Positions 47,971 to 58,747 of a stretch of 64,000 nucleotides of DNA are shown here, one piece after another (the stretch's first letter is position 1; each line of letters opens with the position of its first letter). Source of the stretch: Cyrtodaria siliqua (lineage: Eukaryota > Mollusca > Bivalvia > Adapedonta > Hiatellidae); NCBI GenBank assembly GCA_037043455.1, contig JAWPHD010001220.1, positions 1 to 64,000 of the forward strand, in the 5' to 3' direction. The notes beneath the pieces are model-generated. The model was not told the origin of the DNA. It made no database searches and saw only the letters and a program-made list of their open reading frames with translations. The translations under genes were made by a program, and so were the position numbers.

Positions 47971-48735
47971 ATGGAAATCGTATACTTTTTAATAGAGACC
48001 GTGTTCCTAAGCAACATATTTGGAAATATATTGTGCAAGTCAACTGGTGATGCTGAAGATGCTAGTAACAACACAATAGATGGTAAATACGTGTATGACA
48101 TGGGTCGCAAATTACATAGTCCATTACTGAGACTCCTTGGAAAAACCTTCATCAATAATGGGTGCCGATATCACATGTGCACGGAGTGGTCAGCATGGAC
48201 AAATTGTTCTAAAACCGCTGTTGGAGAATTCGGAATTAGGAGGCGAACCAGAAACTGTGGACTTAAATCTTCCCTGTGTGACAAAACATATCGGGTCGCT
48301 GAAGAAGAAGTAAATTCTGAGCTGTGCGAAGGGTTTTGTTCTAGCGATTACAATTTCACACAGAATGGATTTTGTCTCAAGTTTGGCGCCACAGCTGGGG
48401 ATCAGAGTACTGCGGAGACTGCTTGTCAAAAGGATGGAGGGCATCTGGTGAACGTGAACACGCAATATAGGTCAGATGAGGTTCTCAATATCCTGAAGAG
48501 TTACAACAAAGCAACTGCGTCCATATGGATAAACGGAAAGAGAAAGGACGTCAGTTCTCCCTGGGTATACAGTTACGGAGGTCCTCCAGATGGTTTCTCT
48601 AATTGGATGTCTAATCAACCCACAAACGGAAGTACGGAGTTGTGTTTATACGAAGGGTCCGTGTCAAATCTACGGAAGAGGAATGATAACCCTTGCACAA
48701 ACACGTTTGCTTTTGTTTGTGAAATAACACGTTAG
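47971..48735 (+). CDS. secreted TSP1 + C-type lectin domain protein
   Basis: 254 codons without introns, from ATG 47971 to TAG 48733-48735. Residues 1-22 are a hydrophobic probable signal peptide (MEIVYFLIETVFLSNIFGNI); the upstream in-frame TTG is not used as a start. Residues 68-122 form a thrombospondin type 1 repeat: WSAW, then NCS, RRRTRNC and further Cys. Residues 130-252 form a C-type lectin-like domain with Cys at 135, 152, 225, 242 and 250. The QPD/EPN sugar-binding position reads QPT (216-218) and the WND position reads RND, so Ca2+-dependent sugar binding may be altered. Four N-glycosylation sequons are present (NNT, NCS, NFT, NGS). It is likely an extracellular recognition protein. 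It has a TATA-like box upstream and AATAAA at 48898-48903. The pseudogene paralogue lies at 36471. Confidence 0.88.
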   Translation: MEIVYFLIETVFLSNIFGNILCKSTGDAEDASNNTIDGKYVYDMGRKLHSPLLRLLGKTFINNGCRYHMCTEWSAWTNCSKTAVGEFGIRRRTRNCGLKSSLCDKTYRVAEEEVNSELCEGFCSSDYNFTQNGFCLKFGATAGDQSTAETACQKDGGHLVNVNTQYRSDEVLNILKSYNKATASIWINGKRKDVSSPWVYSYGGPPDGFSNWMSNQPTNGSTELCLYEGSVSNLRKRNDNPCTNTFAFVCEITR

Positions 48736-48897
48736 TGTGTGAACTTACTTCCTGGAGAATTAAGTATTAGAACATTATGTGAAACTGAAAAAACAGTGTA
48801 TATTAATGTAGTATATTCCTTGTACATTCAAACATTCTTTGCTTGCGAAATAGCTTACAACAATAGGACATATCATATGTGAGTCACATCAGTATGA

Positions 48898-48903
48898 AAT
48901 AAA
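48898..48903 (+). terminator. poly(A) signal of the lectin gene
   Basis: AATAAA 163 bases after the stop codon; no earlier canonical signal. Confidence 0.55.
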
Positions 48904-49394
48904 TAAGCTTTGATGGTTAAGACATTATAAATTGTAATCGATACGTCAAACAATCCTACATACTTATATTGTAAAATGAAGAACTCAGTATTGTTTGATA
49001 TAAATAGACTAGCGTGTACATGGTCATTAGTTTATATCACATATATCAGCTATGTATTTTATTCTGATAAAAAGACGTGACAGAAATTTAGCCGAATACT
49101 TAATAATATATGTGTTATTTTACTATATGTTTTAATTAACATTATGCGTACTATTATCCGGTTTTAAAATATTTGAATCATATTGTTTTCTTGTGTATAA
49201 TGATCTGTAATTGAGTATGATCACATTATCAGGAAATTAAATTGTAAGAGTTTATCACTATCGAGTATTTAAGAAAATACATTAACAAGGCGCAGTGTAA
49301 TTAGCTATACGTATTTGACTGCATGCAAAATGGTTTAACGGATAATCTGTCCATAGGCGTACATCTACGCTCTTACAGTTTGTAAAATAGAGGT

Positions 49395-49560
49395 ATAAAT
49401 AGAGACATAAAAATCGAACAGGAAAAGCAGCATTCAAGGACGACAGTCAACCATAAACACAAACATAAACAAAGAACAATTTTAAAGTAGAATAAAAGGC
49501 CAAATAGGACATCACAAACACAAAAGGGTTGACAATAGGGCTACCGCCTTGGATAAGTTG
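49395..49560 (-). mobile_element. Penelope-like family, 3' tail only
   Basis: 'gaacaggaaaagcagcattc', 'aggccaaataggacatcaca' and 'gggttgacaatagggctacc' match 8570-8700. It is inserted only in block 2 of the duplication. Confidence 0.85.
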
Positions 49561-50019
49561 ATGTCCAATGTGAAATATACTAACAAACACCAGTTCCTAA
49601 TACTCCAAGATGTAATACTAATAATGGCATAGAGTCTCTAACGAAGAGGCAGTATTTGGAGATTTCTTTCAATATATGTATAAGTACTGACTTACAAAGT
49701 AACATAATATTAATTGTAACAATCTGAATCAACGGATTTTGCTGTAAGAATATTCATTGGTGTTATTTAAAAAGTTCTAACAGTTACGCAGAAAGCTGTA
49801 TTAAAACAGATAGCAAGGTTGAGCAATATAAATTAATATGTAAAATAACAATTTCACATCGAATTGAATGCATGCTTATAACTTGATGATGTAACTAAAA
49901 AAAACGAATATGGCGTGTAATGATGTTTTTGTTTTACTATTATATTGTCTATAACAGAATTTATATTAATAAACTATTTTATGTTATCCTATATAAAAGA
50001 CAGTATGTGTTCCTGTAGT

Positions 50020-50225
50020 CGTGTGCAGCCTCGTCGCCAAACGGAGGCTAGAACCGCTTTAAGAAAGTCACTTACTTTCACAGTTTCGCCCGTCGAAGTT
50101 GGGAGGGCGTTAACCGTGATAGTAGGTTGTTGGTGAACCTGGATATTCTTCCTCTGTACACTTTCTCTCTCTCAAAATACCGAAACATGTTGTTAAATGG
50201 TCGTTAAACAACAATTCAGGGCAAT
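50020..50225 (+). mobile_element. tRNA-derived SINE, family S2
   Basis: Partner of 41195-41445: 'cagcctcgtcgccaaacgg' head, 'actttctctctctcaaaata', and 'tggtcgttaaacaacaatt' tail. Confidence 0.6.
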
Positions 50226-50679
50226 TATGTTCTACTATATATTACGTTATCAGTTTAGAATAAATACGCCGTAGCTATATATGCATAGAGATACAAATTC
50301 AGATATAAAAATCAATTTGTGTTCCATATACACGTATGTACATGACAAGATAGTATCCAGGGGAAATGCTAAACGCCATTAAAATGAATATATATTGAAT
50401 GTGTCTCCTTTTTATGCTCACTAAGTAAACATTAACAGTTTTATTGTTAAATGATTTACGTCATTGTTGTATTTAATATCTACGACAGTTTAGTTTCTGA
50501 AACGTCTGATGATATGCATACCGTTTTTAGATAATTTATTGTATTACATTATTACATGTGACTTTTTTTATTGTACATTACTGCAGGCGTTTGCAATTGA
50601 AGTTGTACATGGCAATGTTGAAGGTTTTATCACGCATTTACTTTACTGATGCATGTACATGTACATAAATAATAATTAA

Positions 50680-51030
50680 ATTCCCTATCCCGCCGTCAAC
50701 AGGCAAGTTTTATAACAGATGTACACCGTTTCTAAACCTACTGACCTAAAACTGACGGCGATGTATATATATATATAACTTACACATTTCGAGAAACCAA
50801 ACTCTAAAGACACAATATAAACGGCTTTAACCAGCCACGCCAAATCACAAAACTGGAGCGTTCAATACTTCATTTAGCGTATATTCAATCACGGGTACTT
50901 TAAGAACCCGTTAATAAACCTTTGCTTTCAATCGGCACATAGACATTGTTATATGACCCAACACCTGGATAGAGTGTTGATAAGCGGTTTTGTAGCGTAA
51001 TGTTAGCGTTATTTTGGCGGGTAAGTTTCT
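50680..51030 (-). mobile_element. TTAA-flanked MITE, copy C
   Basis: Reverse orientation relative to the other copies. Flanked by TTAA at 50676-50679 and 51031-51034. It contains 'atcacgggtactttaagaac', the reverse of the conserved centre. Confidence 0.85.
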
Positions 51031-51364
51031 TTAAATAAAGGACGGGGAAGGGAATGGAAGTCAAAGTTGTTTTTCTTAATGAGCATGTTTCACTAAATTA
51101 ATATTGCATTGTGTCCAACATTGACGAATATTATAAGAATGTATGCCAATATATACAAATGTTCAACCGGAAGTGGGACATTTACACCCCGCTGCCAGCA
51201 AAAACACGCATTTACAGAAGAATAAAACGTATTTATGTCATAACTTGCGGTGTAGGAGTTTAATAAAGCCATGATGTATTTATCATATTACACTAGTGAA
51301 ATAAATATGCAGATGAAGGTCATCGTTCTGTTCTTTCCGTTCAGATCGGTGTGCATTGGAATTG

Positions 51365-51417
51365 CCTCGTCGATTTCCGTAACCGTTTAAAATATCGGAT
51401 TACGGAAATCGACGAGG
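51365..51417. repeat. perfect 18-bp-arm hairpin
   Basis: cctcgtcgatttccgtaa (51365-51382) and its exact reverse complement (51400-51417) flank a 17-base spacer. Two GACGTCA motifs follow within 50 bp (51433, 51461). Confidence 0.9.
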
Positions 51418-51889
51418 ACATTTCGATGTTCGACGTCATACGCAGAAGACGATTGAACATACGACGTCACCCATTTAAAATTTCGAAGCGAGGGGAAATA
51501 ACTCGTAAGAGATGCCATTGTTAAAATGCGTTTAAAAATGGCAACACTTGTGTTCTTTTCTAATGAAATACAAGGAGATACTACAAATATGCTGTTTAAG
51601 CTTAAATAGTATATGACGTGTACTACATGTTACGAACATCATGGTATTTCTTTATCAAAATTACACGCTAAAACGATAAAATGTTCGACTCGGCACTGTC
51701 GGTCAAAAAATATAACGAGTGTCACTGTCAGTCATTGAGGTGCGTATTCGATATTCGGTGAAGGGGCTCACGCTAAAGTCTGAAAAGTAGTCTGTAGCAA
51801 AAGTAGTCTGTAGCCTATATTTAAAAAGGTTGACCGCTGTTCAACTTCTCGGTGTGCATTTTGATGGCCAATCTGGAATGATGGTGGCC

Positions 51890-52150
51890 ACCCGCTGGTT
51901 AGTGTGTTAAAATACACGTTAAATGCTCTTTTGAAATTTTTCGTATTGGCGAGCATCAACATATATGCAGTTACATAGAACGTCAGAATAATAAAAAAAA
52001 ACTGCATAGGAGCCAATTTATTAGGCTACCCGCTGGTGTGTTAATGTTTTTTTTATTTATTTTTTATTGGCGAGCATCACCATATGCAGCCATATTTAAA
52101 ATCTAAATACCAAAAGAAAGCTGCAGTCCAATTTATTTGGTTATCCCAGT
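51890..52150. repeat. ~130-bp imperfect tandem duplication
   Basis: 'acccgctggttagtgtgtt' ... 'ggcgagcatcaacatatatg' ... 'ccaatttattaggctac' is repeated as 'acccgctggtgtgttaatg' ... 'ggcgagcatcaccatatgc' ... 'ccaatttatttggttatc'. Confidence 0.85.
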
Positions 52151-52179
52151 GAAGTAATAGTGAAGTATTACTTCACTGG
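52146..52179. repeat. perfect 14-bp inverted repeat
   Basis: ccagtgaagtaata (52146-52159) and tattacttcactgg (52166-52179) around gtgaag. Confidence 0.9.
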
Positions 52180-52257
52180 TTATCCCTCACCGGCCCCTCC
52201 TGCCCGTCACCACCACCATCACTCACCCCACCCATAAACAAAATAAAAAGGCGGATC

Positions 52258-52490
52258 TGGTTAGGGTAGGTGTCTCATTGGAATCTGGGAAACCGCCCTA
52301 CTCCTACTTTTGCTTATTAAACATGCTCGGAGAATAACGTCGATATAGGAGGATTTATGTCCCCTTACGATGGACGAGGCTAATTGGAAATGACAAACAC
52401 ACTGAGGAAACTCAGTGGCACCGTTGAGTCTTGAACCCGGATCCTGTGCTTTTAAGTGCACCGCACTGTCCACTAGTCTACACTGACACT
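52258..52490 (-). mobile_element. tRNA-derived SINE, family S1
   Basis: Minus-strand head with TAGACTAGTGGACAGTGC (A box) and GGGTTCAAGACTC (B box), then the S1 body 'gccactgagtttcctcagtg'. Well diverged. Confidence 0.75.
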
Positions 52491-52559
52491 AGACAAAACA
52501 AATATAACGGCATAGATATGTCAAACAAGTATAGACATGGAAATATCAGTTTCCAGACT

Positions 52560-52840
52560 GTAATTAATAGTGGAAAGCGGTCACTAAGTCGACCTTGACC
52601 TAGATGTGTGTTCCATCATCCATGAACACTTGCTTCGCATGCTCACAGTGCTGTTTGCTTGTTTCCAAGGTTAGGTTGCAGGTTAGGTTATAACTGCCAA
52701 AATGAAGGTCAGAGGTAGTGCACATGTGTAACAACATTCCTTGAGATGAAGATGTGTGTGAAGTTGCATGAACATAATTAAAATAATTGATGACCAAGGT
52801 TAAGTTGCAGGTTAAAGCATGACGGACGGACGATGGACAA
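52560..52840. repeat. possible bivalve dispersed repeat
   Basis: Phrases such as 'tcgaccttgacctagatgtg', two 'aaggttaggttgcaggtta'-like lines and 'catgacggacggacgatgg' resemble a common molluscan repeat. No second copy lies in this window to prove it. Confidence 0.3.
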
Positions 52841-53628
52841 AGTGATCGATAAGTGTGCCATCCAAAGCAGTTGACACAAAAACAAGTGTTTAGTTCTCAT
52901 GTAAATATGAATTTTACTTGACCAGGCTAGACCAGTGACATTTGCTTTATCAGACGAGTACCGCTAAGTACAGCAAAACGTTTCGAGATGCTAATTTCAG
53001 TGCTTGATGTACACTTCAAGATTGCCATCATCGGCCCATGTGTCACTTTAATTACAAAAGATCTATTTCAAAAGCTTGAATAAACAATAAATAGATTAAA
53101 ATGACCTTGTGTTCCCAAAAGGCAGTTTTTCAGTTTCAGATACATAACTGTACGCAAATGGATTTTTTTTTTTTTTTACATAGATCCAACTCCGAACCAA
53201 AGAATAAATAATACAATATTTTATTTATATTATATTTATAAACTTAACATCTATTAAATACTACAATAATGAAATTTACTTCATACTTACAACAAAAAAA
53301 TCAATCGTCATATATGGCCTAAAATGATATTAAACACCAAAAGTTTTTTTGAATGTGAGCAGTATATTGTATATTTGGTGTTTTGTAACAGCTTTACACA
53401 TTATATAGTGAGTCTCTGTGAGGTATAATTATGTTCATTTTTTCATTCTTAAAAAAAATTACGTCTGCTCAGTCCTCGGGATTGCCAAATTGAAGTCACC
53501 ATCATGATCAGGCGAACACATCTCAAGCGGGATACGCAGTAACAAGTATACACTGTAACGCATAAGGCCGAAGAAAAATTAACCGTGTTTCTGATTTGGA
53601 CTAATTAAATTAATATATTTCCTGGAGT

Positions 53629-53739
53629 TTAGACTCTTGCGATCACATTAAAGTCAACTTTTTTGGTTAAATCCATGTCTTTCAGGGTTGCATTGGTATT
53701 TGAAGAACGAAGCGCATCTGGAAACCAGATGATGTGTCT
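53629..53739 (-). CDS. candidate terminal exon of an unidentified gene
   Basis: On the minus strand a good acceptor (tttgttcatttcag) ends at 53740 and is followed by a 36-codon frame to TAA at 53629-53631. It contains RHIIWFPDALRSSNTNATLK. A second frame (offset 1) gives an 18-residue C-terminus, DTSSGFQMRFVLQIPMQP, ending at 53682. This second frame joins in phase to the exon at 56014-56086; the longer frame does not, because that exon's matching frame has a stop. Possible poly(A) signals (tttatt on plus) lie near 53219-53226. Not recognised. Confidence 0.3.
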   Translation of the reverse strand, partial: RHIIWFPDALRSSNTNATLKDMDLTKKVDFNVIARV

Positions 53740-53879
53740 CTGAAATGAACAAAACAAGTTGTTAAAAAGGGTGGTGGTGAAAAATATATAAGCCATATGA
53801 TATATGCATGGAATTTCACATGAATCGACAGAGTGTCCTGTTATTTTTAAAGGAAATTTAACTTGGGCTGTCGTATATA

Positions 53880-54189
53880 CCGTATTTTCTCTAACAGTAG
53901 CTCCCAGGCGCTATGGAAAGTGCGAAGAGAGGCACTACTATTATGATACAAATTTTCAATACTAAACCTAAACCTGACAATGTACTGAGTATATTACTGT
54001 TATCACTCTGCATCTATATGATACACATTTCCGTCAAACTCCCTTAATCAAATCCATTAGCGGTAAAAACAGTGTATGTTTTTTAGGAACTTTTAATTTA
54101 ATCGAATCCATTTTTGAAGACGGTACGGTTTCTTAAAACAGGTGGGGGCGCTTCTATTAGGGGAGGCGCTTCTAATAGAGGAAATACGG
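53880..54189. mobile_element. 310-bp MITE, CCGTATTT ends
   Basis: Imperfect terminal inverted repeats of about 28 bp (CCGTATTTTCTCTAACAGTA / CCGTATTTCCTCTATTAGAA), flanked by TA. Near the right end a 23-bp segment (ggcgcttcta...) is repeated. Confidence 0.8.
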
Positions 54190-54603
54190 TATTAATATAT
54201 AGGTAAATGGACATCACAGAGAAATGTGAACATTTTACCATCAACTTGTATGGGTTTTGTGTGATATAAATTAGAATCTCACAAAATCATCTATTATTTT
54301 TTAAACTCTTCAGCAAACATTATTTGATGCTCGACAAGCCGCGCATTGTATATTTTTGCCAACTCGTTTAATAAATCCACACTCGCTCATGGAAGATCAG
54401 CTATTATATCCGCCGAGAAATAAATAGTTAATCATTATTCTCCCAGTTCTGCTAAAATCAACAAAATATTTTAAAGTATGTTAATTTTTTTATGTCATAC
54501 ATAGAATGAAATATTACATTTTCATATCATGCCCGGCCTTCGCCCAAATATAAGCTCTCGGGCAGATATTGGCATATCCAGGCAATACAGGATGAGATAT
54601 GGA

Positions 54604-54838
54604 TTGAATGTTGTTAACGGCTCATCAGCACAGTATAGGTTATTTAGAGCTGCCCCAGAGAGAGGGTAAGGATACATAGGAATCTGGGAACTGTGCCCTA
54701 CCCTTATTATCGAATAGATTCCTATTGTTCCATAACGTGCTCTGAGGATAGACCGATACACGGGACCGCCCGGTTTACGTCCCCATCCGAAGGACGAGGC
54801 TAAGGGAAAGTGTCTTTCCCAAGAACACATCGACGGAA
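54604..54838 (-). mobile_element. tRNA-derived SINE, family S1 (head lost)
   Basis: 'cagcacagtataggttattt', 'cgggaccgcccggtttacgt' and 'aaaggatgagat' show an S1 body that breaks off before the tRNA-like head. Confidence 0.85.
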
Positions 54839-55351
54839 AGGATGAGATATGAAATGCCTGTATATTATTTTCTGTAATTATAGTATAACTGTATAATTTA
54901 TATATTATTACTAATTCCTGATATTATTGCAATAATCATATATTTAAACCTGTGGTAGAATAACGAAGACAAATAACACATCTAAATTTTATTTAATTAT
55001 ATGCAAGCAGTTTTAAAGTGAAATTGATACTGGACTAATAAACTAATACTAATGTTCGACAAAATCTTCAAGATTGCCATATGTCCCTTTAAAGTGTCCT
55101 ATTATTTGTAATTTAACTGGGGCGGTCTTTAATAATATCGCTGTAAACTGTCAACATCACAGAGAAACTTTCATGTTGTATCATCGTGTATCCATTGTTT
55201 TACGTGATAGAATTTCACAATATCTCAATAAAAAAACAAAAAAGTAAAGTATCCCAATGAGCTGGGACAATTATACTTATAGTTAGGCAAAAAAAGAAAT
55301 TGTGTTTTTGTAACCTGACCAGACTCCCTTATCACTCCTCTTTTCTTTTAA

Positions 55352-55700
55352 AGTAGCTATCCCGCCAAATAACTACAAAATTACACTAGAAAACCGTTTA
55401 TCGAAACTCTATCCAGGTGTTCAGGTCATATAACAATGTATATGTGCCGATTAAAAGTATAGGTTTATTAATAGGTTCTTAAAATACCCGTGATTGAATA
55501 TCTGTAAAATGATGGTAACTCTTAATTCGACACTCCAGTTTTGGGGTTTGGTCCGGCTGGTTAAAGCTGTTTATACTGTGTATACATGTAGATTTTGGAT
55601 TCTCAAAATATGTAAGTTATATATATACTTTGTCATCAGTAGGTTTAGAAACAGTGTACATAATATTTATAAAATCTGACTTGTTGGCGAGATGGCTACT
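55352..55700 (+). mobile_element. TTAA-flanked MITE, copy D (most intact)
   Basis: TIRs AGTAGCTATCCCGCCAA (left) and AGTAGCCATCTCGCCAA (right, reverse strand) are bounded by TTAA on both sides (55348-55351 and 55701-55704). It has no reading frame. TTAA target sites point to piggyBac- or Kolobok-type transposases; the TIR start does not decide between them. Confidence 0.88.
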
Positions 55701-56013
55701 TTAATGAGAATAATAAAAAAATCTGTACAAATCGGGTTCAGCCACTCAAATAAATAATGTTTCTCAAGCTTATTAAAATCTTCATTTAATATAAAAACCA
55801 CGTTAAAGAACCATAGAAAGGTATTCCCGAATTTCCCTCTATGGGGTGGCTCGAAATGTTAACATTTGCTAGTAAGATAGATCGAGTAGCTTAGGTACAT
55901 TTTTTAAATTCCACTCTCTGGGGTGGCTCGAAATATTGCCATATCAATACATTAGCTAAATTAACCTATATCACAGGGGTCAAATATATCAAAAGTTTAT
56001 AGCTTTAGCTTAC

Positions 56014-56086
56014 CCAGGGCTAGGCTCAGTCTCAGAGCTGGAACTTGGAGATGCCACTTGACAGGTGGCAACATCTGCAAAGATCC
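56014..56086 (-). CDS. candidate 73-nt internal exon, unidentified gene
   Basis: Minus strand: acceptor atttttctttcag, then 73 bases, then donor GTAAGC. Two of three frames are open. One gives IFADVATCQVASPSSSSETE plus PSP, a Ser/Glu-rich peptide that runs in phase into the 18-residue C-terminus at 53682-53738. Both splice sites are close to consensus. It lies between the ATG exon (57404-57462) and the terminal exon. Confidence 0.35.
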
Positions 56087-56237
56087 CTGAAAGAAAAATC
56101 AATTGTTGTTTTTATACATGTACAGTAGATGTGTTAATTGGGGTGTGGTGGGTGAAGGGGAGGTGGCAACGGTATATTTCTGCTCTGCGGTCATAGAGGG
56201 GGTTTGGGGACAAGGCCATTTATTTTTGGGGAACAAC

Positions 56238-57190
56238 GGAACATTGTCCGTTATAATCCGAGACTTCTCTGACCCTAAAAGCCTTTTTTAATTTTTTTTT
56301 TTTTTTGCAGCTCTATAGGGTCAGAGGAACTCCTATAGTGAAAACCGGGGGATTACTAAAAACGCATAGTCATGCACTTTCAACGATGTTTGCGGTGTCG
56401 GGTCGATTTCTTTACGATAATTTAGCTCAACAGATCGACCAATTAATGTTTATTATACCAAGTTGCAATGATAAAACTGCACCTTTATCGATGGTAGTGA
56501 CACAATAAAACATTTATGTTTTGAAGTACACTTTTATTTACTATATCCGCCATATTGTCATTTTGCATATTAATTAAATGCCCGTGATATTCTCGCGAGA
56601 GGTAAAGGCATTCATATTCCCCTCATCAAATAAGTCCACTATCAACTGACAGCATCGAGGGATTTTTGGAGTGAAACAAACTCTTCCCGGGGCATAATTA
56701 GGGTCTAAACTTTAAAAATAAACAATTGAATGTTGTTCAGAGTATTGCTAGTGCCAAAAGGAAAAGTTGGTCGCAATTTTGATTTTTTTTAATTTTGCGG
56801 GAAATATTTATCGGCGCGACGGTCACGATCACGTGACATTTGACCTGAATAATAACAAATGTTGGAAATGTAATATTTTTTCACTTCGTCTGAAACGGTT
56901 GACCGTTACAACTTTATTAAGGTTAATAAAACAAATATTTCGGTTCAGATAGGTAAATAAATATATTGATAATCGGTTTATATGCTTGAAATGTTAATAC
57001 AATGAATACTTACATAGATATATTGATTTAAAACCAAGAGGGTAGTTCCTCACCCGCGAGGGAGAGGAGATCCCCGTGTTTTTACTATAGGAGTTCCTCT
57101 GACCGTACACAGCCAGATGAAATATCAAAAATCGTAAAAAGGGCTGGTAAGGTCAGAGAAGGCTCGGATTATGTCCGTTATTGGTAGTAT
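56238..57190. mobile_element. 0.95-kb element with ~95-bp terminal inverted repeats
   Basis: The left end (gttataatccgagacttctc ... 'gtcagaggaactcctatag', to about 56340) and the right end (from 57088, 'ctataggagttcctctgacc' ... 'ggctcggattatgtccg') are inverted repeats of about 95 bp, the left with an A/T-run insertion. Both flanks contain 'tatttttggggaacaa'. No transposase is visible. Confidence 0.7.
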
Positions 57191-57403
57191 TTTTGGGGAA
57201 CAAGGCCAAGGGAACATAATAATAAAAATAAATGGAATTCTTTTTTGGAGAACAAAGCAAACTATTTTTGGGGAAAAATTTTCAGTGAACATAGACCCTC
57301 CCAGTAAATAGACCCTACTGGGAGGGTCTCATCATAGAAATAATACATCAGTGCTATATTATTCTTAAATTTTAACGGAGACAGTACTGAGTAATGTACA
57401 TAC

Positions 57404-57462
57404 CTTTCATCCTTTGTTTTGTTTATGTCTGTCGGTGTCCCTAATCGAGGCGAACGCGACAT
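57404..57462 (-). CDS. candidate first coding exon, unidentified gene
   Basis: On the minus strand ATG at 57462 opens MSRSPRLGTPTDINKTKDE and meets a good donor, AAAG|GTATGT, after 59 bases (phase 2). Direct joining to the 56014-56086 exon gives a stop, so at least one exon is missing or the two belong to different transcripts. A separate donor-like CG|GTAAGT at 57780 could end a 5' leader exon of the same gene. The peptide is basic and hydrophilic and is not recognised. Confidence 0.35.
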
Positions 57463-57916
57463 GACTCATGTGGTCTACATGACATGACCTTGACTCGGGC
57501 TTGAGTAGCATTTTTAGTAGCTGTACATGTTCTACAAGTATTTGTTACACTAAACCATAACAATAGTTAACACATGAATAGGTCTGTCTTTTTGCTCATT
57601 AAATCCTGGAATTGTGAAGTATTCATTTGCAATTATCCACAGTTCATTCAACCGTAAATCAACACAACAAATTACAGCCGACTAGGACCACAGAACAGTA
57701 TAATAAGCGTCTAGAGCTGCTGATTTTTACCGTAAACATGCTAAAGGAAAGGCAGAAAAAGTGTTTAAAGGTTGACTTACCGACATTTTATCCGGGACAG
57801 GAAATAACTATGTCCGAGAGTAGAAAATATTCATGATTTACATTTTCAGTTTTGCTTATTTAGCTTGTAGCCGCCATTTTGAATAATGTGTGTTTTGAGT
57901 GACAAAAAAGGGTGAC

Positions 57917-58062
57917 CATCTTTCAAAACGATCTCAAAATATGTGTAGTCATGAAATTTGACGAAAATTTCAGGAAAGGTAGTAGAGGTACTGATCTATC
58001 ATTCCTGTTAGTTTAAGCCAAATTGGTGACTACACATTTTTTGTGACCGTTTTGAGAAATCG
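57917..58062. repeat. imperfect hairpin, 36-bp arms
   Basis: 'atctttcaaaacgatctc' ... 'atgtgtagtcatgaa' pairs with 'ggtgactacacattttttg' ... 'ccgttttgagaaatc' at about 75% across a 73-bp spacer. Confidence 0.65.
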
Positions 58063-58747
58063 GCAATTTTGCAGTTTCAAAAAACTCAAAATTTCCGATC
58101 TTCACATTTGAACAGTGATTTAGGCTATGCAAAATATGCAAGTAGTAGTCAAAACGAATGCTATGGGGATGTTTAACGTATAAACTTACTTTATTCAGTG
58201 TCTGTGTTGTTTTTGCATTCAAAATTGGCTTAAGCTAACGTTTTTTAAAAGACAACTGCAATTTCCGCGTAACTGCACGTGAGTGCAAATTGCGACTACT
58301 TCGTGTTAAAACACTTGAAATGCAAAAGTGAGTTAGGCGGTGTGTGCGCGTGAAAAGCTTTAGCTGCTGCTGCACTGATAACAAATCTCTTATCGTTTAA
58401 TACATTTACAAATATGTGCAATTTATATTGTATGCGTATGACGGGGAAATAGGATCAACGTTGCTTCTAAGTACTCATCAATGATCGTCATACGTCCATA
58501 GTTCTTGAAAACAAGTTCAGACTCAGACTATTGCTATGGTAACCAATTTGTAATAAACTATTTAAATTATTTATTGCCAGAGATATTTTAGATGTCAAGC
58601 TGTAATAGTTCGGAAATGCTATGTAATTTGGTATAAATAATTACCCCAAAACGGTAATTTTAGACTCCTTCTGGAGGACGACTATTTTAAATTCTCCAAA
58701 ACATCTAAACAACCGAATCGAGAATTTATATAGAGTGGTAATTCAAA

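Larger units (their letters stand above)
46945..50225 (+). repeat. segmental duplication, block 2
   Basis: Co-linear partner of block 1. It begins with the ccagtaatgttgtgac segment (matching 33165), continues from 47085 through the lectin gene (matching 35575 on), and includes the empty LINE site at 49970-49990 and the S2 SINE. It contains an extra Penelope-like tail at 49395-49560 absent from block 1. Confidence 0.85.
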
